Shown: positions 1 to 8,891, numbered from the stretch's first letter. The stretch: 64,000 bases of DNA from Tectiglobus sp965224045 (GCA_965224045.1 CBDCYD010000001.1:186001-250000); one strand, 5' to 3'. The notes: generated by a model from the letters alone, not told the origin. A program made the numbers and translations.

Positions 1-1
1 C

Positions 2-247
2 GTCCCCAGCTTCCTGGCGCGAGCTTTTGCTCTTGAATGTAGTCAGTGGCGCCACGGTGGTGAGCCCGAACCGTTTTTCGGTGAAGCGCATTTGCCCGGC
101 GAAGATTTATCGGGTGAGGGGGCGATTTCTTGCCGTGTCCAAGCCGAAAATCTGTCGACGCCGGCAACGATCACGATACCAACGAAGTTAGTGGTGCGGC
201 AGATTTCACTCGACGAAAAAGCGCAGTCTCTGATCAATTCACTTTAG
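2..247 (+). CDS. 3' end of an unidentified gene (possible LacI-type regulator tail)
   Basis: One frame is open from the left edge to a TAG at 245-247, giving about 81 residues with no internal start required. The last 45 residues include the stretch TITIPTKLVVRQ, which resembles the C-terminal strand of LacI/GalR-family repressors (usually IVLPTELVVR). The remainder (Trp-Arg-His, Glu/Pro-rich segment) matches nothing I recognise. The start lies outside the window. It is read in the same direction as the ParA-like operon downstream but is separated from it by 475 bases. Being a real gene end is plausible from the clean open frame; the family call is weak. Confidence 0.3.
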   Translation, partial: VPSFLARAFALECSQWRHGGEPEPFFGEAHLPGEDLSGEGAISCRVQAENLSTPATITIPTKLVVRQISLDEKAQSLINSL

Positions 248-722
248 AGAATGCTGGCTCAAATTTTCCGGTTTTTGCCGGTATGGTTGGGCGATCCCTC
301 CCTGCGGTCGGTCGGGCTCTAATTCGCTCCGCTCATCCGAACCCCTATCGGGTTTCGGCCCATGCGGGTCACGATCCCTATCGCAACGTTCTGGACCCGA
401 ACCTCGATAAATGACATTGCCCGACTTGCTGCGAACCTGACACCGTGCTCGCACTCGTCAAGAACGAGCCTTTCAGGTGGCTCTGCGAGCCATCCTTGAC
501 AAGCGCTGCGCGCGATGTCTTCCGGAGATGCGGGTCGGGACGGAAGAATGGGCTCCGCAGGGGGCACGAACAAATGAATACGGATTGTGCTCCACACCAT
601 GCATGTGATCGGAAAGCATGCGGGATGTTTTTTATTCTTAGTTTGCTGACAAACCGGAGCGCGTGGCGATATGCTCGCAGCCTGTCCAATGAATTGCTGG
701 GCGGTTGTCTGGAGGGTATTGC
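248..722. other. Intergenic stretch, no gene supported
   Basis: Only short, unconvincing frames occur on either strand. The longest reverse frame here (378-1175) is antisense to the ATPase gene. The final bases, GGAGGG at 711-716, are the ribosome binding site of the following GTG-started gene. I see no RNA gene or repeat here. Confidence 0.5.
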
Positions 723-1931
723 GTGTCCTGGGATTGGGATAAGTTTTGGAGCCGGCTGCAAGACAATGCCACCGAAAGCACGATCGCTTTCGTCATTGTC
801 GTCGTGCTTGGCTGGATACTTAGGCGCTCGTGGCCGGCGATCAAGAAATGGCTGCAAAGCAAGCAGGATCTTTTGGATGAGATTGACGGCCTGAAGGGTG
901 ATATCGACAAATTGAAAGAACGGATCGGCACTGCACTCGGTGCCGTTGCACGCGTTGAGGAGAACGGATATCTGCGCGAAGGACAAGGGATCTGGTTGAA
1001 GCAGCCAGTCGTCAAACCCGACGACTATTTTAAGTTCACGCGCGGCACATGCATCCCAATCTGGGTCTTCGCCAATCTCAAGGGTGGTGTCGCCAAGACA
1101 ACAAACGCAGCAAACCTGGCAGCGCATTATGCTTCGCAAGGCGAACGCGTCCTTCTCATCGATCTGGACTATCAAGGCAGTGCGTCATCGATGGGTCTAC
1201 GGGATCACATCAGAACGCGCGTTGATCAAGACTGCCGCGCCACGCGATTGATCGACGGAGGCTACAAGCCTCACGACCTGTTTGATGAGAATTGGGCGCC
1301 ATCGGTCGGCAAAGACGGGATGGTTGACGTTGAAAACTTTCGTCTCGTTTCCGCCGCATGGGATCTCGCCGCCGCTGAAAACCGGCTCATGGTCGAATGG
1401 CTCTTAAGCGCTCGCGACGAAGATATTCGCTACACATTGGCCAAGCTGCTGCATGATGAGCAGGTGCAGCAGCGCTTTGACCGGGTTATCATTGATGCAC
1501 CGCCCCGTCTCACCACGGCTTGTGTGCAAGCGCTCTGCGCGGCAACGCATGTCGTCATTCCTACTGTCTTGGATCAGCTTTCCGTGGAGGCCGTACAAAA
1601 CTTCGTTGGTCAGGTGCGGACATTGAAGAACCACGGCATATGCCCACATATCGACGTTGGCGGGATTGTTGGCTACCGATCAGGGCAGGCGCTTCGTCAA
1701 ATTCCCGACGCGGAAGAGGCCATATTTAAGACGCTACGAGACGCTCAATTGGATGAGAATTTGTACGATCCCAAGGAGACGGTCCCGCACAACCCGCTGC
1801 TCGCTGAATCGGCGGGAGAAGTGATCGCCTACCTACGCTCGGACAAGCCCAGAGAGACAAAGGACGTCAAAGCAGTGTTTGGTAAGTTAGCCAAATCAAT
1901 CGAAGACCGGATGGCCAATCATGCAGGTTAG
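723..1931 (+). CDS. Membrane-anchored ParA/MinD-like ATPase
   Basis: A 402-residue P-loop ATPase of the ParA/MinD/SRPI class. The deviant Walker A motif KGGVAKTT lies at residues 120-127, the A' motif LLIDLDYQGS near 145-154, and a Walker-B-like RVIIDAPPR follows. Unlike plasmid ParA it starts with a single hydrophobic helix (about residues 20-33) and a charged, probably coiled-coil stretch (about 40-80), so the ATPase is likely tethered to the inner membrane with a cytoplasmic head. GTG at 723 is chosen because GGAGGG sits six bases upstream; an in-frame TTG at 705 overlaps that site. It overlaps the next gene by 11 bases (one operon). No ParB or parS-like site is seen nearby, so plasmid partition is not indicated. 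Function unknown; the fold is secure. Confidence 0.8.
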   Translation: MSWDWDKFWSRLQDNATESTIAFVIVVVLGWILRRSWPAIKKWLQSKQDLLDEIDGLKGDIDKLKERIGTALGAVARVEENGYLREGQGIWLKQPVVKPDDYFKFTRGTCIPIWVFANLKGGVAKTTNAANLAAHYASQGERVLLIDLDYQGSASSMGLRDHIRTRVDQDCRATRLIDGGYKPHDLFDENWAPSVGKDGMVDVENFRLVSAAWDLAAAENRLMVEWLLSARDEDIRYTLAKLLHDEQVQQRFDRVIIDAPPRLTTACVQALCAATHVVIPTVLDQLSVEAVQNFVGQVRTLKNHGICPHIDVGGIVGYRSGQALRQIPDAEEAIFKTLRDAQLDENLYDPKETVPHNPLLAESAGEVIAYLRSDKPRETKDVKAVFGKLAKSIEDRMANHAG

Positions 1932-2562
1932 CGCCACAAAATCCGCCATACAGGCATACGCCGCCGATCTGAAAGATCGCGAAGGCTCACCCGCCTCGTA
2001 CAAGGAGGCCGAAGCGCTGACCTTGCTGCTCGGTATCTTCAAAGGTGGCCTTCAACAGCCTTTCAACGAGTTCTCCAAGATTGTCGGGCGGGCGAGCATT
2101 TCGTCAAACACGGCACCGGATGACGACGTGATTTTAGTCGGTCAGGCATTACAGCCACTTAGGCGCTTGCATCAGCTTATGTCGACAATCGCAACTGCCT
2201 CCCGACGAAAAGATGTGCAGGCCTTCATAAAATTATTGCAGCCTCACGAATCAGTTAGTATCGAGCAACTCGTTTCTGCCGTGCAAAGTGCGCGTCGCGG
2301 CCCTACAAAGAGGCCTACGATGTCGCTCGATGAATTAAAGCAGACACTCGACGCGTCGCTCGGCGACGATCAGAAATTCAAGCCTATCATCGCCCAGCTA
2401 AAGCTCCTCAGCGAAGCGGACTTCGCGGAGGTTGCGAAGACAGCGCTGCGAGTTCCTTTCAGGAACAAGAAGCAAGGGCTAGAACGGCTTACGCGACTAC
2501 ATAAATCAACGCGCGCGCATCGCTTGAAGGAGCGAGCGGCTGGTGATCGCTCAGCAGCTTAA
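1921..2562 (+). CDS. Helical hypothetical protein, partner of ParA-like ATPase
   Basis: 213 residues, mostly predicted helical, rich in Lys, Ala, Leu and Gln, with no signal peptide or membrane segment. Its ATG lies inside the end of the ATPase gene (11-base overlap), so the two are translationally coupled. I recognise no family. The C-terminal 40 residues are strongly basic (KKQGLERLTRLHKSTRAHRL), which could bind nucleic acid or an acidic partner. In ParA/MinD-type systems the gene directly downstream often encodes the ATPase-stimulating partner, so that is the natural guess here; it is inference from position only. Confidence 0.65.
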   Translation: MQVSATKSAIQAYAADLKDREGSPASYKEAEALTLLLGIFKGGLQQPFNEFSKIVGRASISSNTAPDDDVILVGQALQPLRRLHQLMSTIATASRRKDVQAFIKLLQPHESVSIEQLVSAVQSARRGPTKRPTMSLDELKQTLDASLGDDQKFKPIIAQLKLLSEADFAEVAKTALRVPFRNKKQGLERLTRLHKSTRAHRLKERAAGDRSAA

Positions 2563-2871
2563 GTGACGCGTGAAGATGTGAAGCCGCTGGCCTCGTTCGT
2601 TAAACTCGCGTAGGGCCTTAAGAAGGATTGTCAAAGCACTGTAACTAAAGGATTGAGGGCGACAGGGCGAATGGACTTCCTCATTTGCTGGCCTCAAGAT
2701 GCATCGCTGTATGGCCCCGCTCGATTTTTGAGGCGTCCCCCGCTTGCGATTTCGCGAAATAATATTGCGTTTTTCGGGTTCTGACAGGCGAAATTTACAC
2801 ATTCTCTTACACATACACAGATTTCAACTTTAAATTATCAATTAAATCAATGAGTTATGATTAAATCAAAA
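2563..2871. other. AT-rich intergenic stretch left of the attachment site
   Basis: No convincing gene. From about 2750 the sequence is distinctly AT-rich (TTTAAATTATCAATTAAATC and similar). This is typical of the arm region next to an integrase core site and very unlike the flanking GC-rich DNA. A reverse frame at 2551-2814 looks spurious. Confidence 0.45.
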
Positions 2872-2930
2872 GGACTTAAAATCCCTCGGCCGAACAGGCT
2901 GTGCGGGTTCGAGTCCCGCCGTCCGCACCA
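2872..2930 (+). tRNA. 3' fragment of tRNA-Leu(UAA), attachment site
   Basis: The 3' half of a class II tRNA is present. The anticodon loop CTTAAAA has anticodon TAA at 2877-2879. It is followed by the 3' anticodon stem, a long variable arm (GCC paired with GGC), the T arm GCGGG-TTCGAGT-CCCGC, the acceptor 3' strand CGTCCGC, discriminator A and CCA (2928-2930). The D arm and the 5' acceptor strand are absent; the bases in front are AT-rich and pair with nothing. The anticodon stem already fails at its second pair, so homology begins at about 2872. Such 3' tRNA fragments are left at one end of integrative elements that use a tRNA gene as attB. The intact copy should lie outside the window. Confidence 0.85.
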
Positions 2931-3019
2931 TTGGCGCTTAAGTGATTGATAGGCCAAAATATCCTGTGGATTGAGGCACTTGGTTTTCCATCCGTTACAA
3001 AGACCCGATCCAAAACGGA

Positions 3020-3710
3020 ATGGAAGACTTGACCGCGTACCCTCATCTCACCCGTTCGGGCAAACAAGGCACGTTGCGCTACCGACGTGCGGTGCTGGCC
3101 GATTTGCGAGCCATCATCGGCCGCCGCGAAATTGTCCTGAGCCTTGGCACATCGGACCTCGAGACGGCTCTGCCCGGCTATCACGAAGTCGCCGCGCGCA
3201 CGCAGCGCCAGTTGGTCAATGCGCGCCAACGATTGGCGGCTGCGACGGTGGACGCCGCCCCAATGTCGGTGGCGTCGGCGGGCGACGGTGAACCAACCCC
3301 TCCGCAAGCGACCGAGTTGGCCGCCTTGGATACCGACCACTACGCGGCGTGCGTCGAAGCCGAAAAGCGCTTCCGACAATGGCTCACGCAACAGGCGACA
3401 AAAGACTTTGACGCACTGATACGCGGCAAGATTCTGCCTTTGCCGGCACCTGTGCAAATGGCCGTGGTGCGAGCCCTTCGACCGCAGTCTTGGCCGTGGG
3501 TCAATCCGCAACCCGCACGCATCGATGCGGCGACTTTGGTTGCCTTGATCTGCGAGAAGCGTTTGGAAGAACGTTGGACCACGCTTGCACAACTTGCCGC
3601 CGGCCAAAACTGGCCGGCCATCCGGAGCTTATACAAGATTAACGATGTGCACGAAGCGACACTGATGACGATGGTGCGTGCCGAACAGCGGTTCATTGCC
3701 GATGTCCTAG
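3020..3710 (+). pseudogene. Truncated tyrosine-type integrase
   Basis: About 230 residues are readable from an ATG 90 bases after the tRNA fragment. The N-terminus (YPHLTRSGKQGTLRYRRAV, then LSLGTSDLETA) resembles the DUF6538/SAM-like arm-binding N-terminal region of phage-type integrases found next to tRNA genes. Reading stops making sense at the palindromic element starting at 3708. The whole catalytic domain (Arg, HxxR, Tyr) is missing, and directly behind the element lies the end of an opposite-strand gene. The gene was therefore truncated and its 3' half deleted, not merely interrupted. Position and orientation are those of the integrase of an element entering at this tRNA. Confidence is good that it is an integrase relic, moderate for the subfamily. 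Confidence 0.7.
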
Positions 3711-3836
3711 ATCATTTCCGCCTTAGGCGGAATCGCACCCGCCTGCCCACTCCCCCTCCCGGCCGCCCATGCAATCGTGGTTTTGGGCGGCCGGGAGGGG
3801 GAGTGGGACGGTTCCAGCTAAATCTGAAACGCTCTA
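3708..3836. repeat. Palindromic element, family 1 (copy a)
   Basis: 129-bp element running from TAGATCATTTCC to GAAACGCTCTA. It contains a nearly perfect long stem, CCCACTCCCCCTCCCGGCCG and the following CCCA on the left paired with its complement on the right, around a short loop. A smaller hairpin (CCGCCTTAGGCGG) lies at the left end. It almost matches the copy at 61689-61816. Its right terminus CTA is the stop codon of the reverse-strand regulator gene, and its left end cuts the integrase relic. Confidence 0.9.
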
Positions 3837-5447
3837 ATTCTTCCGCCGCCCCTTATCTTTCCGCTGTGGCAGCGGACCATCGTAGAGTTCGAGAATTGGG
3901 TCTGCATGCCGGTGCCAGAGTGTGCCTTCTGACCAAGCACGGAAAAGGTTAGGGATGGCGGCGCTGCTCATCGAGCAGACCTTGTCAATCGCCCGTTGTG
4001 CCTCCTCTAGTTCGCCGAGGCGAATGCAGGACGACGCCAGAATTGTGTAGGCCCAACAGACGTTTGGGTTGAGGTGTAGGGAAAGCTCGGCCGCTCGCTT
4101 TGCACCAACATGATCACCGTGGAACTGGTGTGCAGCAGCCATGCAGAACCGAAAGAAATATTCCATAGGGTCTCTGGGGCTAAGCCGAATTGCACGATCG
4201 CAATAAGCCATCCCTTCTTCTGTTCGACCGTGAACGGCCAATGCGCATCCGTATTGGGCGCAGGTCAGTGCAGAGTTGGGGTTCAAGTTCATTGATCTCT
4301 GGAGATACGGCAAACTCTCCTTTGGCCTGCCCAGCCAGAACCTGGCAAATCCAATATCCGAAAGCACTGCGGGATTTCCCGGAGCATATCTGAGTGCCAA
4401 TTCGCTATGACGGATGCAATCGCGAGCGGTCTCCTTGATGTCCTCACACCAACCGTTGTAAGAGCGCCATGCCAAGATGTGAGCGAGCACGGCGTGCGCG
4501 TCACCGTAGTCCGGGTCCAATTCAAGCGCTCTTCGCGCAAAGGGTTCCGCTGCATCCAAATCCTCTCGGTCGGACGCATGCATCTTCAGCTTTGCCGCAA
4601 TAATACTGCCCCAAGCGTTCAAATCGATCGGTCGACGGCGCCTGATGAGATCTCCTTCTGCCAGCAACAATCTGGCATCTAGAGCTGCGACTATGCCTTG
4701 GGCGATCTCGGCTTGAACGGCGAAGACATCTTCCAGTTCACGATCAAAGCTCTCCGCCCAAATGTGATTTCTTGAGGTTGCGTCGGTACACTTGCACGAT
4801 ACGCGGATCTGCCGTCCGGAAGTTCGAACACTGCCTTCCAGAATATAGCGCACGCCAAGTTCGCTGGAGACCAAACGCGAATCAATAAGCCTTCCTTTGT
4901 AGGCATTCGCGGAGTTGCGCGAAATTACGAAGGTGCCAGGAACCATGGAAAGGAGTGTCGTGATTTCATCAGTCATTCCATCAGCAAAGAACTCCTGACC
5001 TGTATCGCTCGAAAGATTCTCAAATGGGAGAACGACCAACGACGGCTTGCCGTAGTACTCAATTGCGTTGCGAGGTTCACCCGTACCGTCGGAAGCATCC
5101 GCGATTGAGTTTGAAGCAACGCCGGATTGCGTTACCTCCTCGACCGTGCCTACGAAACGAAAGCCGCGTCTTGCGACCGTCCGGATCACGCTTTGCGACT
5201 TGCCATCATCCCCGAACACACGCCTGGCTGCATTGATTCTGCTATTCAAGGTTGACTCAGATACGATCCGCCCATCCCAGATCGCCTCAAACAGATCATC
5301 TTTGCTGACAACGCGGTTTCTATTTTCTATCAGATACTTAATTACGTCGAATACTTGCGGTTCGACATGGCACAGTTCCCCGTTTCTGTGCAGCTCGGCA
5401 CGTTCCCAATCCAGCAATATGTCACCACACTTCAGCATGGGCGCCAT
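3834..5447 (-). CDS. Winged-helix regulator with TolB-like and TPR domains
   Basis: 537 residues. Residues about 8-100 form an OmpR/CadC-type winged helix (EPQVFDVIKYLIENRNRVVS, then the RRGFRFVG wing). This is followed by the TolB-like segment seen in many CadC/adenylate-cyclase-like proteins (LVVLPFENLS, FADGMTDEI, YILEGSVR) and then five or more tetratricopeptide repeats to the C-terminus. There is no receiver domain and no obvious membrane helix, so it is probably a cytoplasmic DNA-binding protein that senses a partner through its TPRs. It is divergent from the hydrolase gene at 5585, its likeliest local target. Its TAG stop is supplied by the terminus of a palindromic element. Family assignment is firm; ligand and targets are unknown. 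Confidence 0.88.
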   Translation of the reverse strand: MAPMLKCGDILLDWERAELHRNGELCHVEPQVFDVIKYLIENRNRVVSKDDLFEAIWDGRIVSESTLNSRINAARRVFGDDGKSQSVIRTVARRGFRFVGTVEEVTQSGVASNSIADASDGTGEPRNAIEYYGKPSLVVLPFENLSSDTGQEFFADGMTDEITTLLSMVPGTFVISRNSANAYKGRLIDSRLVSSELGVRYILEGSVRTSGRQIRVSCKCTDATSRNHIWAESFDRELEDVFAVQAEIAQGIVAALDARLLLAEGDLIRRRRPIDLNAWGSIIAAKLKMHASDREDLDAAEPFARRALELDPDYGDAHAVLAHILAWRSYNGWCEDIKETARDCIRHSELALRYAPGNPAVLSDIGFARFWLGRPKESLPYLQRSMNLNPNSALTCAQYGCALAVHGRTEEGMAYCDRAIRLSPRDPMEYFFRFCMAAAHQFHGDHVGAKRAAELSLHLNPNVCWAYTILASSCIRLGELEEAQRAIDKVCSMSSAAIPNLFRAWSEGTLWHRHADPILELYDGPLPQRKDKGRRKN

Positions 5448-5584
5448 CGCTCATCGCGCGTGGCTCGCGCAAAAATCAAGACGATCTCAAGCTTACATCA
5501 TGCACCTCTCCAAGTCATGACGCGGAGACACGACTAGAGTTCGCCCGACAGCTTCCGCACCTTGGTGCATTCATGGGAGGCAAG

Positions 5585-6421
5585 ATGATAGTTCATCAGC
5601 AATCGATGGGCGCCTGCGCGCACGAAGTAAGACGCCAAGCCGAAAAAGTGCTTCTCATCCACTGTTCCGCGAGTTCCCCGAAGCAATGGGCCAACCTTGA
5701 AGAATGCCTTTCGCCCGGCTTCCAAGTATGCGCGTGGGCCCTAGTCGGCCACGGAGAACGCGACAGCTGGTCAGGCATTGGACCGCTCACGATTGAAGCT
5801 GAAGTTGAAGGGATCCGCGAACGGTTCGCAACCAACGGCGGTCGGCTGCACGTCGTCGGCCATTCTTATGGCGGAGCAGTAGCTCTCCGCCTTGCTCTCC
5901 GAGACTCGAACATCGTCCAGTCGCTGACTTTGATCGAACCCGTCTGCTTCTATCTCCTCAGGGACGAGACTGAGCATGCCGACGACTATCAAGAGGTCAG
6001 AAGCGTTGCACAAGATCTGGGCGCGTCCGTTGTGCAAGGGGACTACCATGCAGGGATGCAACGTTTTGTAGACTACTGGAGTGGACCAGATGCATGGGCT
6101 CACCTATCGGACGATCAGAAAAGGAAATTCTCGGCTCGGGCCGTTCACATCGTACCGCATTTTGAAGCTCTATTTAGTGAGCAAATCAGCCTGAGAGATT
6201 GCGCTTCGCTAAGAATTCCAACGTTGATCTTGTCCGGGACCAGGTCTCCGAAGCCAACCCGGCGGATCTCTCAACTGTTGAGCGCCACTATTCCCCTGTC
6301 ACGACATCAAGCCGTGGAAGGCGCTGGGCATATGGCGCCCATAACGCATGAGCAACAAGTCAACTCACTTATCATCGACCACGTCCTTTTAAATCCCGCC
6401 AAGCCTGACGCCTGCCCCTAG
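5585..6421 (+). CDS. Alpha/beta hydrolase
   Basis: 278-residue alpha/beta-hydrolase-fold protein. The nucleophile elbow GHSYGG lies around residue 95. An oxyanion-side motif HCSASSPKQW lies near residue 30, and a C-terminal GAGHMAP supplies the probable catalytic His; an Asp/Glu in between is likely but not pinned. The start ATG at 5585 is preferred over 5573 because GGGAGG (5575-5580) lies four bases before it. Size and motifs fit esterases, C-C hydrolases or haloperoxidase-like members, so the substrate is open. It lies between a divergent CadC-like regulator and the methanethiol-oxidase-type gene. Confidence 0.82.
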   Translation: MIVHQQSMGACAHEVRRQAEKVLLIHCSASSPKQWANLEECLSPGFQVCAWALVGHGERDSWSGIGPLTIEAEVEGIRERFATNGGRLHVVGHSYGGAVALRLALRDSNIVQSLTLIEPVCFYLLRDETEHADDYQEVRSVAQDLGASVVQGDYHAGMQRFVDYWSGPDAWAHLSDDQKRKFSARAVHIVPHFEALFSEQISLRDCASLRIPTLILSGTRSPKPTRRISQLLSATIPLSRHQAVEGAGHMAPITHEQQVNSLIIDHVLLNPAKPDACP

Positions 6422-6512
6422 CGACACGTTCGGCTCAGAAGCGGCCAAATCGGTCTTTGCCAAATCAAAGATCGTGCATTTCGCATTTGCCTTCACAAGG
6501 AGAGACTCAATC

Positions 6513-7907
6513 ATGACTACCTGGACCCCTGATCCCTCGTTCTATCCTTCACCAAGAATGGCCGCGAAGGCGCCTGCGGAAACGCTGGCCTATGTTGCCG
6601 CCTTCGATCCTGAATGTAACAAAGCCGACGCTATCGCCGTGGTCGATGTAGATCCGGCCTCGTCGACGTACTCCGAGATCGTTGGGCAAGTGGAAATGCC
6701 CAATCTCGGTGATGAACTTCATCACTTCGGCTGGAACGCCTGCTCGTCTTGTCTATGTCCGCATGCGCCACATCCCCACGTGGAGCGGCGCTACTTGATT
6801 GTGCCAGGGCTACGCTCTTCTCGGCTGCACATCATCGACACCAAACCGGATCCCCGCAAACCGAAAATTACGCGTGTCATCGAACCGGAAGAGGTTGCGG
6901 AGAAGGCAGGTTATACGCGTTTGCACACTATTCACTGCGGCCCGGAAGGGATCTACATCAATGCTTTGGGCAACACCAACGGAGAGGCGCCCGGCGGCAT
7001 CTTTCTGCTCGATCACCAGAGTTTCGACGTCCTCGGCCAATGGGAGATGGATCGCGGATCTCAGAAGCTGGCCTACGATTTCTGGTGGCATCTCGGCCAT
7101 GATACCATGGTGACCAGCGAATGGGGTACGCCGGATACTTTCGAGAACGGCCTCGTGCCGGAAGTGCTGCTCGGTAGCAAATACGGGCGCAAACTCCATT
7201 TCTGGGATCTGCACAAGCGCAAGCATCTGCAGGAAATTGATCTCGGCGAGGAGCACCAACTCGTTTTCGAGTTGCGGCCGGCTCATGACCCGACCAAGGC
7301 TTATGGCTTTGTCGGATGCGTCATTAGTCTCAAAGACCTCTCGTCTTCGATCTGGACCTGGTACCGCGATGGGCATCAATGGGCGGTCAGAAAAGTGATC
7401 GAAATTCCGGCTGAGCCCGCTGAAGCCGATGATCTGCCGCCAATCCTAAAGGACTTCAAGGCCGTACCGCCTCTTGTAACCGACATCGATCTGTCGATGG
7501 ATGACCGATACCTCTACGTGTCGTGTTGGGGTACGGGCGACATGCATCAGTACGATGTTTCGGACCCAATGGAACCCAAGCTTACGGGCAAGGTGCGGAT
7601 CGGCGGTATCGTATCGCGTGCGACGCATCCCAAAGCGAGGAATGGTGCGCTGAACGGCGGCCCACAAATGGTTGAGATCAGTCGCGACGGCACGCGCGTC
7701 TACTTCACCAATTCCCTCTATGGCGCGATCGACCAGCAGTTCTATCCAGATGGAATTGACGGCTGGATGGTGAAGCTAGACGCTGATCCCAACGGTGGCA
7801 TCACTTTCGATGAAAACTTCTTTGTTGAATGGCCGGATGGCCGCCGTCCGCACCAGGTGCGCCTCGAAGGTGGCGACTGTTCGTCGGACTCCTATTGCTA
7901 TCCGTAG
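6513..7907 (+). CDS. mtoX: Selenium-binding protein 56 family / methanethiol oxidase
   Basis: 464 residues matching the SBP56/SELENBP1 family over its full length. It starts with TWTPDPSFYPSP and has the conserved Cys pair in WNACSSCLCPHA, HTIHCGPEG, the DFWWHLGHDTMVTSEWG segment and the C-terminal PHQVRLEGGDCSSDSYCY. Bacterial members oxidise methanethiol to formaldehyde, sulfide and hydrogen peroxide, and the protein is a copper enzyme. The ATG at 6513 is chosen because AAGGAGAG lies ten bases upstream; the earlier in-frame ATG (6474) adds a sequence unlike the family. No signal peptide is visible, whereas some characterised methanethiol oxidases are exported. The SCO1/SenC and MauG-type maturation genes reported beside some mtoX genes are absent here. 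Family is secure; the enzymatic role is inferred. Confidence 0.85.
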   Translation: MTTWTPDPSFYPSPRMAAKAPAETLAYVAAFDPECNKADAIAVVDVDPASSTYSEIVGQVEMPNLGDELHHFGWNACSSCLCPHAPHPHVERRYLIVPGLRSSRLHIIDTKPDPRKPKITRVIEPEEVAEKAGYTRLHTIHCGPEGIYINALGNTNGEAPGGIFLLDHQSFDVLGQWEMDRGSQKLAYDFWWHLGHDTMVTSEWGTPDTFENGLVPEVLLGSKYGRKLHFWDLHKRKHLQEIDLGEEHQLVFELRPAHDPTKAYGFVGCVISLKDLSSSIWTWYRDGHQWAVRKVIEIPAEPAEADDLPPILKDFKAVPPLVTDIDLSMDDRYLYVSCWGTGDMHQYDVSDPMEPKLTGKVRIGGIVSRATHPKARNGALNGGPQMVEISRDGTRVYFTNSLYGAIDQQFYPDGIDGWMVKLDADPNGGITFDENFFVEWPDGRRPHQVRLEGGDCSSDSYCYP

Positions 7908-7933
7908 CTTACTGCTGCGACTGACCGAAACCT

Positions 7934-8575
7934 ATGTCGAATACATTTGAGTTCGCACCATGGCTCGCTCTTGCGGGACTTGGCGCCTTTCACGGCATCA
8001 ATCCCGCCATGGGCTGGTTGTTTGCGGTAGCTCTTGGGCTTCACCGGCAAAGCAGGCGATTGGTTTGGCTTTCGATCATACCGATCGCGCTGGGACATGC
8101 TCTGTCAATCGTTGCTGTCGCGGGGGCCGTGATAGCCGCCGGCGTCATCATGGACCATCAGAAGATCGCCATGCTCGCCGGAACCGGGTTAATTGGTTGG
8201 GCAATCTATCATGTAATCTACGGCCACCGCGGCCGCGTCCGGGTCGGCATGAAAACTGGAATGTCAGGATTGGCGCTCTGGTCGTTTCTGATGGCGACGA
8301 GCCACGGCGCGGGCCTCATGCTCGTGCCGGTCGTCCTACCGATGTGCCTCAACCAATCGCCCGCAAACGAACTGACGGCCACCGCTTCACTAGCAATCTC
8401 ATTTGGCGCCGTCGGTGTGCATATGGTGGCAATGCTGGCCGTGACGCTGCTCATGGCGGTGCTCGTCTATGAGTGGCTTGGCGTCGGCGTGCTGCGTCGC
8501 GGCTGGATTAATTTGGATTGGATCTGGACTGGGGCATTGGTCGCGGCAGGCGTTGTTCTCTTGATCCAGGCTTGA
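7934..8575 (+). CDS. Polytopic inner-membrane protein next to mtoX
   Basis: 213 residues with six or so hydrophobic segments. Intramembrane His/Gly motifs are conserved-looking: AFHGINPAMGWL near residue 20, ALGHALSI near 55 and TSHGAGLMLVP near 120. It starts 26 bases after mtoX and is surely co-transcribed. The His-containing membrane motifs recall small metal or sulfur-compound exporters, but I cannot assign it to NicO, TauE or another named family. A function linked to copper supply or sulfide/thiol export would fit the neighbour; that is inference. Confidence 0.7.
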   Translation: MSNTFEFAPWLALAGLGAFHGINPAMGWLFAVALGLHRQSRRLVWLSIIPIALGHALSIVAVAGAVIAAGVIMDHQKIAMLAGTGLIGWAIYHVIYGHRGRVRVGMKTGMSGLALWSFLMATSHGAGLMLVPVVLPMCLNQSPANELTATASLAISFGAVGVHMVAMLAVTLLMAVLVYEWLGVGVLRRGWINLDWIWTGALVAAGVVLLIQA

Positions 8576-8891
8576 CATTTCTGTCTCAGCTGATGAGAAG
8601 CCGCGTTGTCACTTCGCCAGGAGAGATGGCTCCTAACGGCTGCAAACTTGTTTGAATCGCTTCAACTGAGAAGAACGACTTCCGCTGCCGGTAGAATTCT
8701 TGCCAGAACTACCTGATCATCCCTGTGCAGAGAACAATGTTGCCTCGGTGTCTCAATCTTGATCGAAGCCGACGTATTGCGCAGTGAATGTGTGGAAAGG
8801 TCTATTCGCCACAAGTCCGTTTGATCCGAGAGCGCAAGTGTCGCAATCATTTGCCCCGGGACGGTGAAAAAGCTGACGATCTCGCCATAGG
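8576..8891. other. Gene-poor stretch with sigma-factor relic
   Basis: No intact gene is supported. A reverse frame of 62 residues (8662-8850) has no recognisable features. On the + strand the last 60 bases hold a decayed piece of a sigma-factor gene, listed separately. Confidence 0.5.

Noticed and set aside
378..1175. 265-residue reverse open frame opposite the ParA-like gene
   Set aside because: Antisense of a gene with clear Walker motifs; Cys/Pro-rich and without any family feature.
8662..8850. 62-residue reverse frame between the membrane protein and DUF1328
   Set aside because: No ribosome binding site of note, no recognisable sequence, and it overlaps a sigma-gene relic on the other strand.
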